In this document: positions 10,585 to 21,689 of the stretch, piece by piece | Position numbering within the stretch: the first letter of the stretch is position 1 | How the letters are laid out: every line of letters starts with the position of its first letter | From: Gordionus sp. m RMFG-2023 | Lineage: Eukaryota > Nematomorpha > Gordioida > Chordodea > Parachordodidae | DNA: 64,000 bases | Direction: 5' to 3' | Assembly (NCBI RefSeq): GCF_954871325.1 | Contig: NC_088777.1 | Location: 26,451,366-26,515,365 of the forward strand | Translations under genes and position numbers: made by a program | The notes under the pieces: generated by a model | The model's input: the letters and a program-made list of their open reading frames with translations, nothing else | Databases searched by the model: none | What the model was told of the DNA's origin: nothing

Positions 10585-11613
10585 ATTAACATGTATGATT
10601 TATATGCATTATGAAATTATTTGACAGAATACTAATTAGATTCAAATAAATGCATTACGAAATTATTTGTCATATAATAAAAGTATGGACGACAAACTGA
10701 AAGCAGTTTGTGGCCTGCCACATAAATTTCCCAAATAAGGGGCTATTACTGATTTATATATAGTAAAGTTGAATATTTAATATGAACACGAATTGAATAT
10801 GTCCGTTTAATTTATTAAACTAAAGCGTAAGAATATAAAATCAAACTAAAATATAAAATCAACTAAAAATATAAAATCAAAGTCAACAAAAAATTTCTTC
10901 TTAATATTACATTTTTTATCTCTATATTTATACTACTAAAATCTACATCATATAATCTCGATTCAAATTATGAACTCTAAATATTCAACTTTATATATAT
11001 AAAAAAAAACTATTTTCCGTAACTATTCAAATTTATATAAACAAAAATATTAAATTAAATGCAAACAAAAATATTAAATTAAATGCAAACAAAAATAATA
11101 TCATTCTAATTATCACAACACCCTTCCACTTAAGTTGGATCCACCCTTCTGCGAATGAACAACTTTCTTGCGATTTCGACTTAGTCTTGTATCTCCACCA
11201 AATCTATTTGTATTCTAATTTATAACTAAGGCTGTCCTTTGCCTAGTATTCTTAGTTACTAACAACCGTTCGTGTCCGATTACAGCTTGAACATTGAGTT
11301 ATCCCCATCTTTCACGAAGGCATCTCTTTTGTCCCATAATGTCTACGATAAAGATCTCTTATAACGATAACGCTCTTTTGTAACGATGCTGACTTTTGTC
11401 ACGATTCTAACGGTACCAATCTCTTGTAACAATAACCATCTCTTGTAATAAGGATCTCTTATACGATAACGATTTCTTGTTTCTTTTGATTCAAAATAAA
11501 AATCCGATCTCTAAACGAGCTCGATTGCGGCATTAATTTTCCAATGATGAAAGCCGTTTCTCTTTATGAAGATTTTTGGTTAATCAACAACCTAATATTA
11601 TACTACATTCACA
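10585..11613 (-). other. possible LTR and adjoining 3' end of an unidentified retroelement
   Basis: On the minus strand, a purine-rich run AAGTGGAAGGG (11,126-11,140) is followed by TGTTGTGATAATTAG. This resembles a polypurine tract next to an LTR beginning TGTTG. The sequence to the right (11,140-11,600) is richer in GC and has ATCTCTTGTAACGATAA-like repeats. No second LTR or clear pol motif was found. Repeats of TAAATGCAAACAAAAATATT lie near 11,040-11,095, and TGCATTAtGAAATTATTTG occurs twice near 10,605 and 10,650. The hAT at 11,614 is inserted at its right. Confidence 0.25.
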
Positions 11614-11744
11614 CAGTGACGAAGGGTCCATAGAAGCAAGGGAAGCATTGCTTCCCTTGAAATTTTTCTTATAAAATTTTTAAATAAACTTAATATAATC
11701 TTTGTAATATGCTAAATAAACTAAACTGACTTCGTTAAAAAAAT

Positions 11745-12235
11745 TAATATAATTTTTATAACGTTAAAAAGATTAATATAATTTTTATAACGTTAAAAAG
11801 ATTAATATAATTTTTATAACGTTAAAAGGATTAATATAATTTTTATAACGTTAAAAAGATTAATATAATTTTTATAACGTTAAAAAGATTAATATAATTT
11901 TTATAACGTTAAAAAGATTAATATAATTTTTATAACGTTAAAAAGATTAATATAATTTTTATGACGTTAAAAAGAATAATATAATTTTTATAACGTTAAA
12001 AAGATTAATATAATTTTTATAACGTTAAAAAGATAATTTTTATAACGTTAAAAAATTAATATTATTTTTACTATATTAAGAAATACTATTATTTTTACTA
12101 CGTTAAAAAGTTACTAAACTATTATTTTTACTACGTTAAAAAATTTACTATTATTTTTACTACGTTAAAAAATTTACTATTATTTTTACTACGTTAAAAA
12201 ATTTACTATTATTTTTACTACGTTAAAAAAATATA
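11745..12235. repeat. two tandem arrays inside the hAT element
   Basis: About ten copies of a 29-bp unit (ACGTTAAAAAGATTAATATA plus ATTTTTATA) run from about 11,750 to 12,055. They pass into about six copies of a related 28-bp unit (CTATTATTTTTACTACGTTA plus AAAAATTTA). The shared ACGTTAAAAA core suggests that the second array arose from the first by variation and re-expansion. The related fragment at 5,440-5,864 carries only three or four units. Confidence 0.9.
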
Positions 12236-12332
12236 CATTGAGGGAAGCAAATTTAATATTGCTTATTTTTTTTAATAAAGAAAGAGAAAATCATGCCATG
12301 GTATTGTGTAATTTTACCATAAAAAATAAGCA

Positions 12333-13110
12333 ATGGGGAAGCAAATAAAAAAATGCTTATTTTTTTTAATAAATAAAAGAGAAGAAATTTTTTTATATAA
12401 TATTTTTCCTTACTTTTTTAAAATAAAAAATTTTTCGATAAAAACATTTGGCCAAAATCGTATTGAAAATTTGATAGATTCGATGCAAATATCAATCGAA
12501 CAGCATAATTCTAAAGTCAAATCAAATAGAGAAATATTGAAAATACTAATCAACTCTATATGTTTTCTTGGAATTCAGGAGCTCGTATTCCGTGGTGATG
12601 ATGAATCGTCTAATTTGAAATTTATTTGCTCGCGGAAGAAAATTTACTATTGAAACATCATTTAGAAATAGTGCATTTTTTATTTACCTATCAAGCAATA
12701 TTCAAAATGATTTGATTAATTCTATTTCATATGTCGTACACCAAAAATATTAAATTCGTCGAATTGTTAGATATTAGTAAATTCCAAATAATCAAAATTT
12801 CCTAAAATATTTATTAGATAATTTAAACGACACTTATTCTCAATTTTTCGACTTACACAAGCAGAAAACCGAATTAAAGGTAATGTTTCGGGATGTTGAA
12901 TTTAGAAAGAAAAATAATGTTAATGAAATACTTGAATTTTTAATATGCACCGATTTGATGAAAAGTTTTAAAGAGTTTTTTAAATTATGCAAATTCATCT
13001 TAACTTTGGCTTCAACAACAGCAAGTGCAGAACGGAGTTTTTCATCTTTAAAAGAATCAAATCTTATTGCAGAAACAGGATGAGCCAATGATTTCGATTG
13101 AAAAAATATT
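12333..13110 (+). pseudogene. hAT transposase relic (ZMYM1-like type)
   Basis: The frame 12,333-12,653 contains NREILKILINSICFLGIQEL and VFRGDDESSNL, typical of the middle of ZMYM1-like hAT transposases. The frame 12,883-13,083 has LTLASTTASAERSFSSLK, the hAT C-terminal dimerisation motif, followed in another frame by a segment like KSYCRNRMS. Most of the catalytic core between these parts is missing: only about 190 bp separate them, where the family has several hundred codons. The protein is inactive, and the element would depend on a transposase made elsewhere. Confidence 0.75.
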
Positions 13111-13280
13111 ATTAAAATATTTAAAATCTAGCAATAACTTTTACTCAAAATCAAAGACGCATACCACTTATTTATATATCTTAATATTTTAATGGTTTGA
13201 GTTTGACTAAAATAAAAATAAAATTTGTTTTTTGATTGCTTCCCTAGTAGTTAATTTGACGCTTCGTCATTGCATTCACA

Positions 13281-13660
13281 TATCAGATCCTTGAGGCTGT
13301 TTTATATCTTGCAGCCCTAAAAAATTAAATGTAAATCTTCAATAAGAATTAATTACAACATCAACCATTTTCTAACAATAAATGTATATTTGTCTCAGTC
13401 TTTAATCTTATTCACCAAATATTTTAAATTATCATATCTTAGCAAACTATTTGTTTAATTTTAATCATCGCAATTTATGTTTCTTTTTCTTTGTCATAGT
13501 TATCTCTAGTGATCAATTATTTATTATATTAAATCTAAAATCTAAAATATCATAGTCTCAGTTAGCTTCTTTTAGCTTCGTTTAGATTCAATTGGTTTTT
13601 AGTTTACCAGTAAATTCTATTTATAAAATTCCTGAATCACCTTTAAATAACTATAACACA
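13281..13660. other. unassigned AT-rich stretch
   Basis: This probably continues the DNA interrupted by the hAT at 11,614. It has no open frame or recognised repeat beyond two TTTAGCTTC-like words near 13,566-13,585. Confidence 0.3.
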
Positions 13661-13663
13661 AAA

Positions 13664-13735
13664 TCGCAGGAGTGACCTAGTGGGTTATGATGTAGGCTTG
13701 GAAACAGAAGGTCCCAGTTAAGTCCTGGTAAGGAA
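13664..13735 (+). ncRNA. tRNA-like head (A and B box) at the start of the RTE LINE
   Basis: TGACCTAGTGGG (13,673-13,684) resembles a tRNA A box and CAGTTAAGTCCTGG (near 13,715-13,728) a degenerate B box. Their spacing is about 43 bp, as in a tRNA-derived RNA polymerase III promoter. It does not fold into a proper tRNA cloverleaf by eye. It may be a tRNA-derived SINE head or a promoter-like 5' end shared with the LINE. Confidence 0.4.
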
Positions 13736-13959
13736 CATAAAAATTTTCAGGTTTTTCCTCGATGACTCATGTGTAAAGACATATGGTAAAATGAATTTCG
13801 GATCTTAGAGATGACACCCCGGTCACCGACTGGCCTGGACAGCCGGGTGAGGATATCTGTCCAATAAACAAAAATGAAGGAAACAAACAAAAATAGGAAT
13901 ATGAAAGCTAGGCCTTTCAAGCGACGCGCAGGGTGTAGACCTCCATCCTGTGAAAAGTA

Positions 13960-14490
13960 AAATAAAGGTCAAAGCAAAGAAGACAAGGTTAGCAAGTTTG
14001 AATATTGGGACACTTAAAGGTAAGACGAGAATTGGCATCAATGTTGAACAAGAGAAAAGTTGATATAGCGTGCATACAAGAGATGAAATAGAAAGGTCAG
14101 AAGACTTTAATGATTGGAGATGGGTATAAATTGTACTATAATAAAATTCTAAGTAATAGGAATGGTGTTGGCATCATCCTCAGTCAAGATCTAACCCAGT
14201 GGTAGAAGTTAATAGGATCTCTGATAGACTAATGAAGATAAAACTCTGCATTGGTCAATCAATACTACACATCCTTTCAGTATATGCTCTTCAAACGGGT
14301 TGCAAAGAAGAGGAGAAAGATGACTTTAGAGCTATCCTTGATGAAGCTGTAATGGAAACCCCTAAGGATGGCTTAGTCATAATAGGTGGTGACTTAAATG
14401 CGCATGTGGGAAAAGCTAGAGACAGATACAAAAGGTATCATGGTGGTTTTGGATATGGAGAAGAAATGACGAAGGAAAACATGTACTAAA
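13960..14490 (+). pseudogene. RTE endonuclease domain
   Basis: The domain nicks target DNA for target-primed reverse transcription. Visible motifs are LASLNIGTLKGKTRE near 13,990-14,030 (the N of the first motif), IACIQEMK near 14,070 (catalytic Glu), NGVGIILS near 14,160, and VIIGGDLNAHVGKARDRY near 14,380-14,425 (Asp and Asn of the GDxNA motif). The open frame 14,199-14,489 holds the last of these. A stop follows the QEM motif and the frame changes near 14,195. The downstream SDH-type motif is not recognisable (roughly LLVMDL near 14,665). Confidence 0.8.
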
Positions 14491-15334
14491 ATTTTCGCAA
14501 GCCTTCGACTTTGCCTTAACCAACATCTACTATACAGTCTAACATATGAAAGTGGTGCAAGGAAAACCCAGACAGATTACATGCTTATATCTCGCAGAAG
14601 ATTAAAAGATGTAATAGACTGCAAAGTCATCCCAGGAGAAGATATTACCGCGCTACACAAGTTACTAGTCATGGATCTACACATCTCAAATAAATCCACT
14701 CAAAATAAGATAAAACTTGAACCATGCATCAAATAGGGTAAACTAAACAATGACAAATGTCTTTGCAATCAATGCAAACAGTGAAACAATAGATTCTTCA
14801 CAAGTCAGTGAAAAAAATGTGGACAGACCTTTCATCCAGATTAATAGACACTGCCAAATCGACACTAGGCTTGACAAGGGGAAGCAATAAATCATACAAA
14901 GAACTATGGTGGTAGAATGGAGAGATACAAACCATTATACAGGAGAAAAAACCCTATATAAAATATGGTACAAATCCAAAAACCCAGATGACAAGACAAA
15001 TTACAAAAAATCCAAGAGAATAGCTACAAAGGCGGTGACTAGGGTAAGCTATGTCATACAATGACATGTATGAAGAACTACATACCAAAGAAGGGCAAAA
15101 TAAAATATACAGATTAGCCAAACAGCGAGAAAAGAATTCTAGGGATATATAGGTAGCTCCGAAAGTAATCAAAAATAAAGATAGGAAATTGATAATAAAG
15201 GGAAAAGAAATAATGAATAGATGGAAGGAATATTTTCAGGACTTCTCAACTATAATCCCTACATACTACATCTAGATAAACACTCCCCATGTTAAAACCT
15301 TGTACAACTAATAACATAACAAGAAATAATCACA

Positions 15335-16750
15335 TGCTTCAAGCATATGAAAAGCAACAAAGCTAGGGGTCCAGATGATATTCCAATAGAAAGCCTTAAA
15401 GCACTAGGAGATGATGGAATACAACTCCTCACAAATCTGTACAATAAAATACTGGGAAATGAAGAGATTCCTCAAAAATGGAGGCAATCCAATTCCTATT
15501 TTCAAAAAAAGAGGGGATCCGCAGAATTGTCAAAATTATAAGGGCATAAAACTAATGTCACACTGTCTTAAACTCTACCAAAAAATAATAGAAAAAAGGT
15601 TAAGAGACATAATCGAAATAGGAACTCAGTTTGGCTTTATGCCTGAAAGATCAACAACTGATGCAATCCACGCAATTAGGCAAATGAGAAAATACAGGGA
15701 AAAGAACAAAAAGCTACACATGGTCTTTCTCGATCTAGAAAAGGCCTTCGATAGAGTCTCAAGAAAACTTATTTGGTGGGCGTTACGTCACAAAAAGTTT
15801 CCCGAAAAATATATAAAAATAATACAGAATATGTATATGGGCCATATAACAATAGTCCGTAGCTCAACAGATACTTCAGCAGGCTTCACAATAGCCGAGG
15901 GAGTTCATCAAGGGTCGGCTCTCAGCCCACTTTCATTACAGTAATAGATGTATTATCACACAGTCTATACTTCAAACAGTCTGGTGGAAATGGTATTTGC
16001 AAATGATATTGTGATACTTGCCGAATCTAAGGATGAAATGAAAGAAAGATTAGTGAGTTGAATAAATATCCTAGAAAAGCATGGACTAAAAGTAAATAGA
16101 GAAAAGACGAAGTATATGGTGATAGGAGGAGATGAAACAGAGAGTATTGATATAAATGAATGGCAGATATCGGCAATTGAAAGCTGCAAATATTTGGGCT
16201 CCACTATACAAACAAACGGCACAATAGAAAAAGAGATAAAGAGTAAAATTAATCAAGGGCGATTAAAGTGGAGATCTTTATCTGGAGTGCTATTTGACAA
16301 ATGAATCCCACACAAATTAAAGGGAAAAATAGTTCCATAGTACAACCAACTATTCTATATAGTTTGGAAACATGGCCAACCAAGGAATCAGACGAGAGAA
16401 GTCTACAAAATATGGAAATGAGAATGCTGAGGATGCTTGCTGGGGTTACAATAAAGGATAAAGTTCGCAGTACAAGAATACTAAGTAGTTTAAAGGTTGT
16501 GCCCATTAAGACTAAGTTAATGATAAACAGACTTAGGTGGTATGGGCACACAATGAGAAGGCCTATGAACTATATAGGAAATACGGTTGAGAGTTTGGAA
16601 GTGATATGCAAATGTAAAAGAGGAAGGCCAAAACTTCAATGTGGCCATAAAGTTAGAGCCAATATGAAGAAGTATAAATTAGATAAACGAGATAGTATGA
16701 ATAACATAAAGTGGAGAGAAATATTGAAGGAGCTAATAGGTGAAAGCTAA
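15335..16750 (+). pseudogene. RTE reverse transcriptase and C-terminal region
   Basis: The frame 15,347-15,541 has NKARGPDDIPIESLKAL. The frame 15,411-15,944 has FGFMPERSTTDAIHAIRQM, MVFLDLEKAFDRVSR (first catalytic Asp present) and EGVHQGSALSPL. Near 15,992-16,012 the active-site box reads FANDIVI where the family has FADDIV or YADDIV, so one catalytic Asp is Asn. The frame 16,116-16,304 has SCKYLGSTIQTNGT. The frame 16,301-16,750 has the RTE tail with PTILYSLETWP, LRWYGHTMRRP and CKRGRPK, and reaches its natural stop. At least three frame changes separate these blocks. Confidence 0.85.
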
Positions 16751-16790
16751 AGAGAAAAAAAAACTATATCACAAAATTCTTTATATCTTA

Positions 16791-17149
16791 TCTACTGTGA
16801 ATGCTACTTTTATAATTCTTTGTTTTTCATTTTAGAAAATTATATACCTATACAATTTTGTATCATAATCTTATCAATATTTACAAAAATTAGTTCGAAA
16901 TTTAAATGTGCTATCATAAAATAATTCTTTTTCAACCTACATCTTTAAAATGATTAACGATAAATTTTCCTCTTTTTAAAATACTTATTTCTCTAAATAT
17001 TTTTCCTACTTTCTTTAAATATTTTTATTACGTTTTTTGGATTTTTTTTTTTTTTGCATTAGAATACAGCTTGACAAGTCTCCTTGTCCCACTGTATCCA
17101 TTGATTTGTATTAGACTGAATAGGAGAACCTCAGTTGTCTTCGGAACAT
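16791..17149. other. unassigned spacer
   Basis: AT-rich with a T run near 17,045-17,065. A GC-richer 90-bp stretch follows (CTTGACAAGTCTCCTTGTCC near 17,071). Nothing is recognised. Confidence 0.3.
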
Positions 17150-17504
17150 TGTTGTAGTTGTGAAAATATTTTAAGATTTTAATGTTTTATTTATAACCAT
17201 AAACTATAAATACTAATTATCAAATAAAAAAATTATAAGAGAAAAATTAAAAAAGAAAGTAAATATATTATAAGAGAAAATTAATAATAATTCAGAAAAT
17301 TAAAGCGAAAATAAAAAAAAAAGTAATAAATCCAAATTGTTAAACTCTTTAAGTATGAAAAATCTACAATTATCACGCGTTTTCATCTCATTTACTTAGA
17401 CTGGGATCTAAATAATAACTTAATAATTTTAATAAATCATTATTTTGTTTGAATATTATCATAATTTGAATAATGCATTTTTTTTGTAACGCAATAATAC
17501 AACA
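17150..17504 (+). repeat. LTR-like block at the 5' end of the Ty3-like fossil
   Basis: It begins TGTTGTAGTTGTG and ends AATACAACA. Its last ~175 bp parallel the solo LTR at 3,051-3,545 (AAAAATCTAC, CACGCGTTTT, TAATGCATTTTTTT, then the terminal ACAACA). The gag-like region begins just after it, so it sits where a 5' LTR belongs. The left boundary is inferred only from the TG start. Confidence 0.55.
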
Positions 17505-20500
17505 GTAAGGATATTTTTCTAATAGCATATCATCTGATTCTGCTAAAGTTAATTTACTTCTTAATAACTTATTAGATGATGTGTACGCTAATGTCAGTTC
17601 TTTATTTACTGATATTAAATTTATGGACTTTAACAGTATAATTAAAAAAAGGTACCTATTACCGAATGTTAATTTAAACGACCTTATTGTAACTTATAAT
17701 AACATTGTTCAAGACAAAGATGAATCATGGTCTCTAAGGTTATTTAAATTTAATCAACCATGCGACATCAGTAATAATGACCGTAAGAAAAACTTAGGGT
17801 ATCTAGCTTAAATGACAATATTAAATATAAATTAAATAGGGATGTTAATTTAACTTTAGATGAAATGTTACTTTTAGGAAAAAAAATTGATAGCATAGAT
17901 AATGATATTATAAATTATGTGAGTAACGATAAAGTTTAATAAAATATAGATACTAGAAATACTGTTGATAACAAATATAAGAATTTAGGTAGATTTTTAC
18001 ATAATCAAAATACTTTTGATAACACTTTTCCTAGATATAATTTAAGAATGAGAATAATAATTATTAAAATAGATCTAATAGATTTGACTATAATGATAAT
18101 TGTAGAAATAATTTTAGACAAAATTATGATAATAGATATATGATAGGAATAGAAATTATAACAATAATTTTAAAGGTTATAACAACAATTTTTGAGGCTA
18201 ACCAGAATAACATTTAGTAGCATGATGATAATTTGAATAATTACGGTAGAAACAACACATGGCGTGATATCACAGAAAGCAAGATCTAATACAGTGACAA
18301 AAATCGATATAACAACAATAATTGCAACTTTAACATAGAAGAAATTGTTGAAGACAAAGTCGATACCGCCTAAGACAATAATGATAATAATTTTAATGTC
18401 AACAACTTGACTGAAAACACGTATAATGGTGATCACAGTGCTTTTATGGCCATTCTAAAATTAAATAATATTACTACCATAATGCAAATTGACACAGGAT
18501 CAAGATTTTTTATTATACCTCGCGACATAGCTAAGAAATTTGGCATATCAAAAATAAATCCAAACTACAACCAACAGCTTATAATGGCAATCAAAAATAA
18601 ATTATTGGTACAATTCAGATCAACTTAAATTATGAAGGTATCACAAAAAAGTTACAAGCGATGATTGTTGAATAAAATGCACTATTAAGATGTTCGTGGA
18701 TCAACGCTTTCAAAAATATCTTAAATATGTTTATAGCAAAAATTGATACAAGTTATGATAATGAAATTAAAAAACTGATCAAAAACTGCTTATCTAAATT
18801 GACCAACAGACCAATTAACAAAGCAAATGTCAAGCTGAATTTAAGGAGAAACTCCCAACCTAAGATTATACCACCAAGGCATATACCGTATGCAAAAACT
18901 GATGTTGTGTGTAAATAACTCAATAGATGGATACAAGAAAAAATCATCGAGCCAGTTAAAGATGTTAGATAGGCAAGTCCTATAACCGCCATCTACAAGG
19001 ATGATGGAAGAATTAGGCTTTGTGATGATTTTAAAGACCCAATTAATCCAGCTCTAGAAAATTTTAAATATCCACTTCCACGAATAAATGATTCAATAGC
19101 TAACTTCGGGAGGAAAGAAATTTACCAATATCGATTTAAAACGCTTTCCTACAAATTCCCATTGATAAAAGTTGCAGAAATCCTTTGACAATATCCACAT
19201 ACAAGGGATACTACCAATTTATCAGACATCCTTTTGGGCTAAACAATTTTTCAAAATTTATGGATCAAATGTTTGGTGATATGAAAGATGTCATATTTTT
19301 TATCGATGATCTACTTAACTGGAAATAACGATGAAGCTCATTTAAACAACATCAAAAGTTTTTAGAAGGATCTTTTTTTATGGTTTAGTACCTCATTTTG
19401 CCAAAAGCTTATTTTTCAAAAGTGAAATCTATTTTGGGGGATGACATTGACGCTAAGGGGATACATCCGAACCATGACAAGGTCAAAGCCATAATAAACA
19501 TGCCAGAACCAAAATCAGCTACTGAACTATCAAGATTTCTGGGAATGGCTGGTTACTATAGAAAATTTTTAAACAACTCTGTAGATATCTCTGATCTGTT
19601 ATATAAAATTGTCAACAAAGAAAATGGGCATGGAATTTAGAACACTCTAGATTTAAATGATTTAAGGACGCTGATTAGTCTTCACCCAACATTGATTTAT
19701 TTTAACCATATTGCCAATCGGAATTGCTACTGATGCGTCTATATATGGTTTGGGAGCTCCACTATTTCACACGGAAAAAGATAGAAAAACCAATAGCTTT
19801 TAAGTCAAGAACTTAATTAAAATCTGAAATGAGTTACACTAACATTGAGCGTTCAGCTCTTGCTATTATATTCGCCATCAAGAGGTTCAAGGAATAGTTA
19901 ATTGGAACTAAATTTACAATTATCACTGACCATAAATATCTAGTCCATATTTTCATTAAAGGACTTAAGGACAACAGTACTATGTCCTTAAGGCTACAGA
20001 AATGGAACATAACTATAGGAGGTTGCGATTTCAACATAAAGTATAAAGCTGAAAAATATAATGTTGTTCCTGATTATCTCTCAAGATAAAGATAATAATG
20101 ACGTAAAGATATACCCATTAACTTTAACAAAAGTAAAAAATGATATAAAAAATAACGAGCCTATTAAAAACAAACTATATAAAAACATTGAATTGGAACT
20201 TAGTATTATTAGAGATTGTCTTTACAAGAACATCAAAATCATAATTCCATCAAATATGAGAAAAACGTACTACAAACATTACAGAAAATCAAATCCTTAC
20301 CCAAAGATTACATGTAGTGGTCCGGTATGCATAACGACATAGAGATGGAAATAAAAAGTTGTGATGACTGTAATACATATTTTGACAATCCTAAAAAAAT
20401 ACAAAAACCATGGGTTTCGGTATCTAAACCATTTGAAAGTATACACTAAGATTATGAAGGTCCGTTTTTCACAAAGAATTGGTTGATAATAGTCGATGCC

Positions 20501-21095
20501 TATAGTAAATTTACAATTATTGTTCCTGTCAAAAACATTACAACTAAAATTACATTAAAAGAAATTTTTAAAACCATCTCACTATTTGGAATACCTGAAA
20601 TTATAGTCACTGATAATGGTACTAACTTTACAAGTAATCTTTTTGAGAAATTTTGCAACGATTATGGCATAAAACATATACTTAAGTTCGCACACCAGAA
20701 GCCTAATGACCAAGTGGAACACATGGTTAAAACGTTTAAGATGCACATGAAAAGAAATATAAAGAGTGATTTAGATTCTTCACTTGATAAATTCTTATTT
20801 AATTACAGAAACACACTAATGCTACAAAAGGTGTTACACCTTCTAAAATAATGTGTAATCGCGACATTCGAATTAGATGGGACTTATTAAAACCTTTAGA
20901 GGTAAAGGAAGATAGAGATAACACAATACTATTACTTAATAGAACCATGAATGTAGGAGATTTTATTTTGGTATTTACAAGATGAAAAATGGGATAAAGG
21001 CATGATCACACACAAGGTGACATGATGTTCAAAGTTAAGACAGATAAAGGTAAGGAGACATTTGGACCAGTTAAGAAAAAGAATAGGTTATAATA
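17150..21095 (+). mobile_element. Ty3/gypsy-like fossil with 5' LTR-like block, broken
   Basis: The parts follow Ty3 order on the plus strand: LTR-like block 17,150-17,504; gag-like region 17,530-18,080; protease near 18,430-18,680 with MQIDTGSRFFIIP; reverse transcriptase near 18,780-19,640 with ELSRFLGMAGYYRKFL. RNase H follows at about 19,690-20,090 with IITDHKYLVHIF, then integrase at about 20,160-20,850 with IIVDAYSKFT, VTDNGTNFTSN and an HQKPNDQVE motif, then a C-terminal region to about 21,090. I see no matching 3' LTR. It is broken, with roughly ten or more interruptions, but retains longer frames than the fossil at 6,720. Confidence 0.8.
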
Positions 21096-21689
21096 CGTTT
21101 TTAAATCATGATATACAACTCTAAGAATTTTTTTAAGAAGAAAAGTGTGAACACAGAAAAATATTATAAATAAAAACATATTAACTACAATTTCTAGACC
21201 TATACGATTAAAACAAAAACCTACTTACTTAAAAGATTATTTAACTTAATATATATTGCAGATATTTAATACTAAAACGTGAAAATATATTAAACATTAA
21301 AAATATATAATAATCTTGTTGATTTATCATTCCAACATTCGATTATTAAATTTTATTCCATATATTATTCCGATAATTCATCTAATTCAATCAATTATTA
21401 TTCCGATAATTCAACCAATTATTATTCCTAATTCTTCATAATGAATTTTATGATAACAATTTTGAAAATTGGTAATAATAACAACTGAGTATGACAGGCA
21501 AGCTAACATGACGAAATTACGATTGATGAAAACAACTTACGATTTGGACAAACCAACGTACAAACTCAAACCAATTTGGACAAACCAACGTATCAAATCA
21601 AATGCGTTATTTACAAGCCAACGATATACCATTTGGTTGACAAGCTCTGACAGCTCACATGAATTTATGGGGAAAGCTTCTTAGAAGAG
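21096..21689. other. AT-rich stretch with small direct repeats
   Basis: CCGATAATTCA-CAATTATTATTC words repeat between 21,345 and 21,430, and ATTTGGACAAACCAACGTA occurs twice (21,542-21,560 and 21,574-21,592). A purine run with TGTGAACACAG near 21,140 could be the decayed 3' edge of the preceding element. The 71-residue frame at 21,469-21,684 is built from these repeats. Confidence 0.35.

Larger units (their letters stand above)
11614..13272 (+). mobile_element. hAT element with both ends and target duplication
   Basis: The left end CAGTGACGAAG and right end CTTCGTCATTG form terminal inverted repeats. CATTCACA flanks the element on both sides (11,606-11,613 and 13,273-13,280). At 1,659 bp it is short for an autonomous hAT, because the transposase is internally deleted. 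Inside the left end lies AGCAAGGGAAGCATTGCTTC, followed by two tandem arrays and then transposase remains. A truncated relative lies at 5,440-5,864. Confidence 0.9.
13664..16790 (+). mobile_element. RTE-type LINE, near full length, inactive
   Basis: One orientation carries an apurinic-like endonuclease (13,960-14,490), a reverse transcriptase (15,335-16,240) and the conserved RTE C-terminal region (16,301-16,750). A 5' leader of about 300 bp precedes them, containing a GC-richer stretch (GACACCCCGGTCACCGACTG). The order and motifs match RTE-clade LINEs of invertebrates. Stops and frameshifts break the frame in several places and the RT active site is altered, so it cannot move by itself. The 3' end lies shortly after the stop at 16,750; no clear target duplication is seen. 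Confidence 0.85.

Noticed and set aside
11745-12235. Regular repeats that could suggest a CRISPR array
   Set aside because: The units are contiguous with no unique spacers, and they sit inside a hAT element in eukaryotic DNA.
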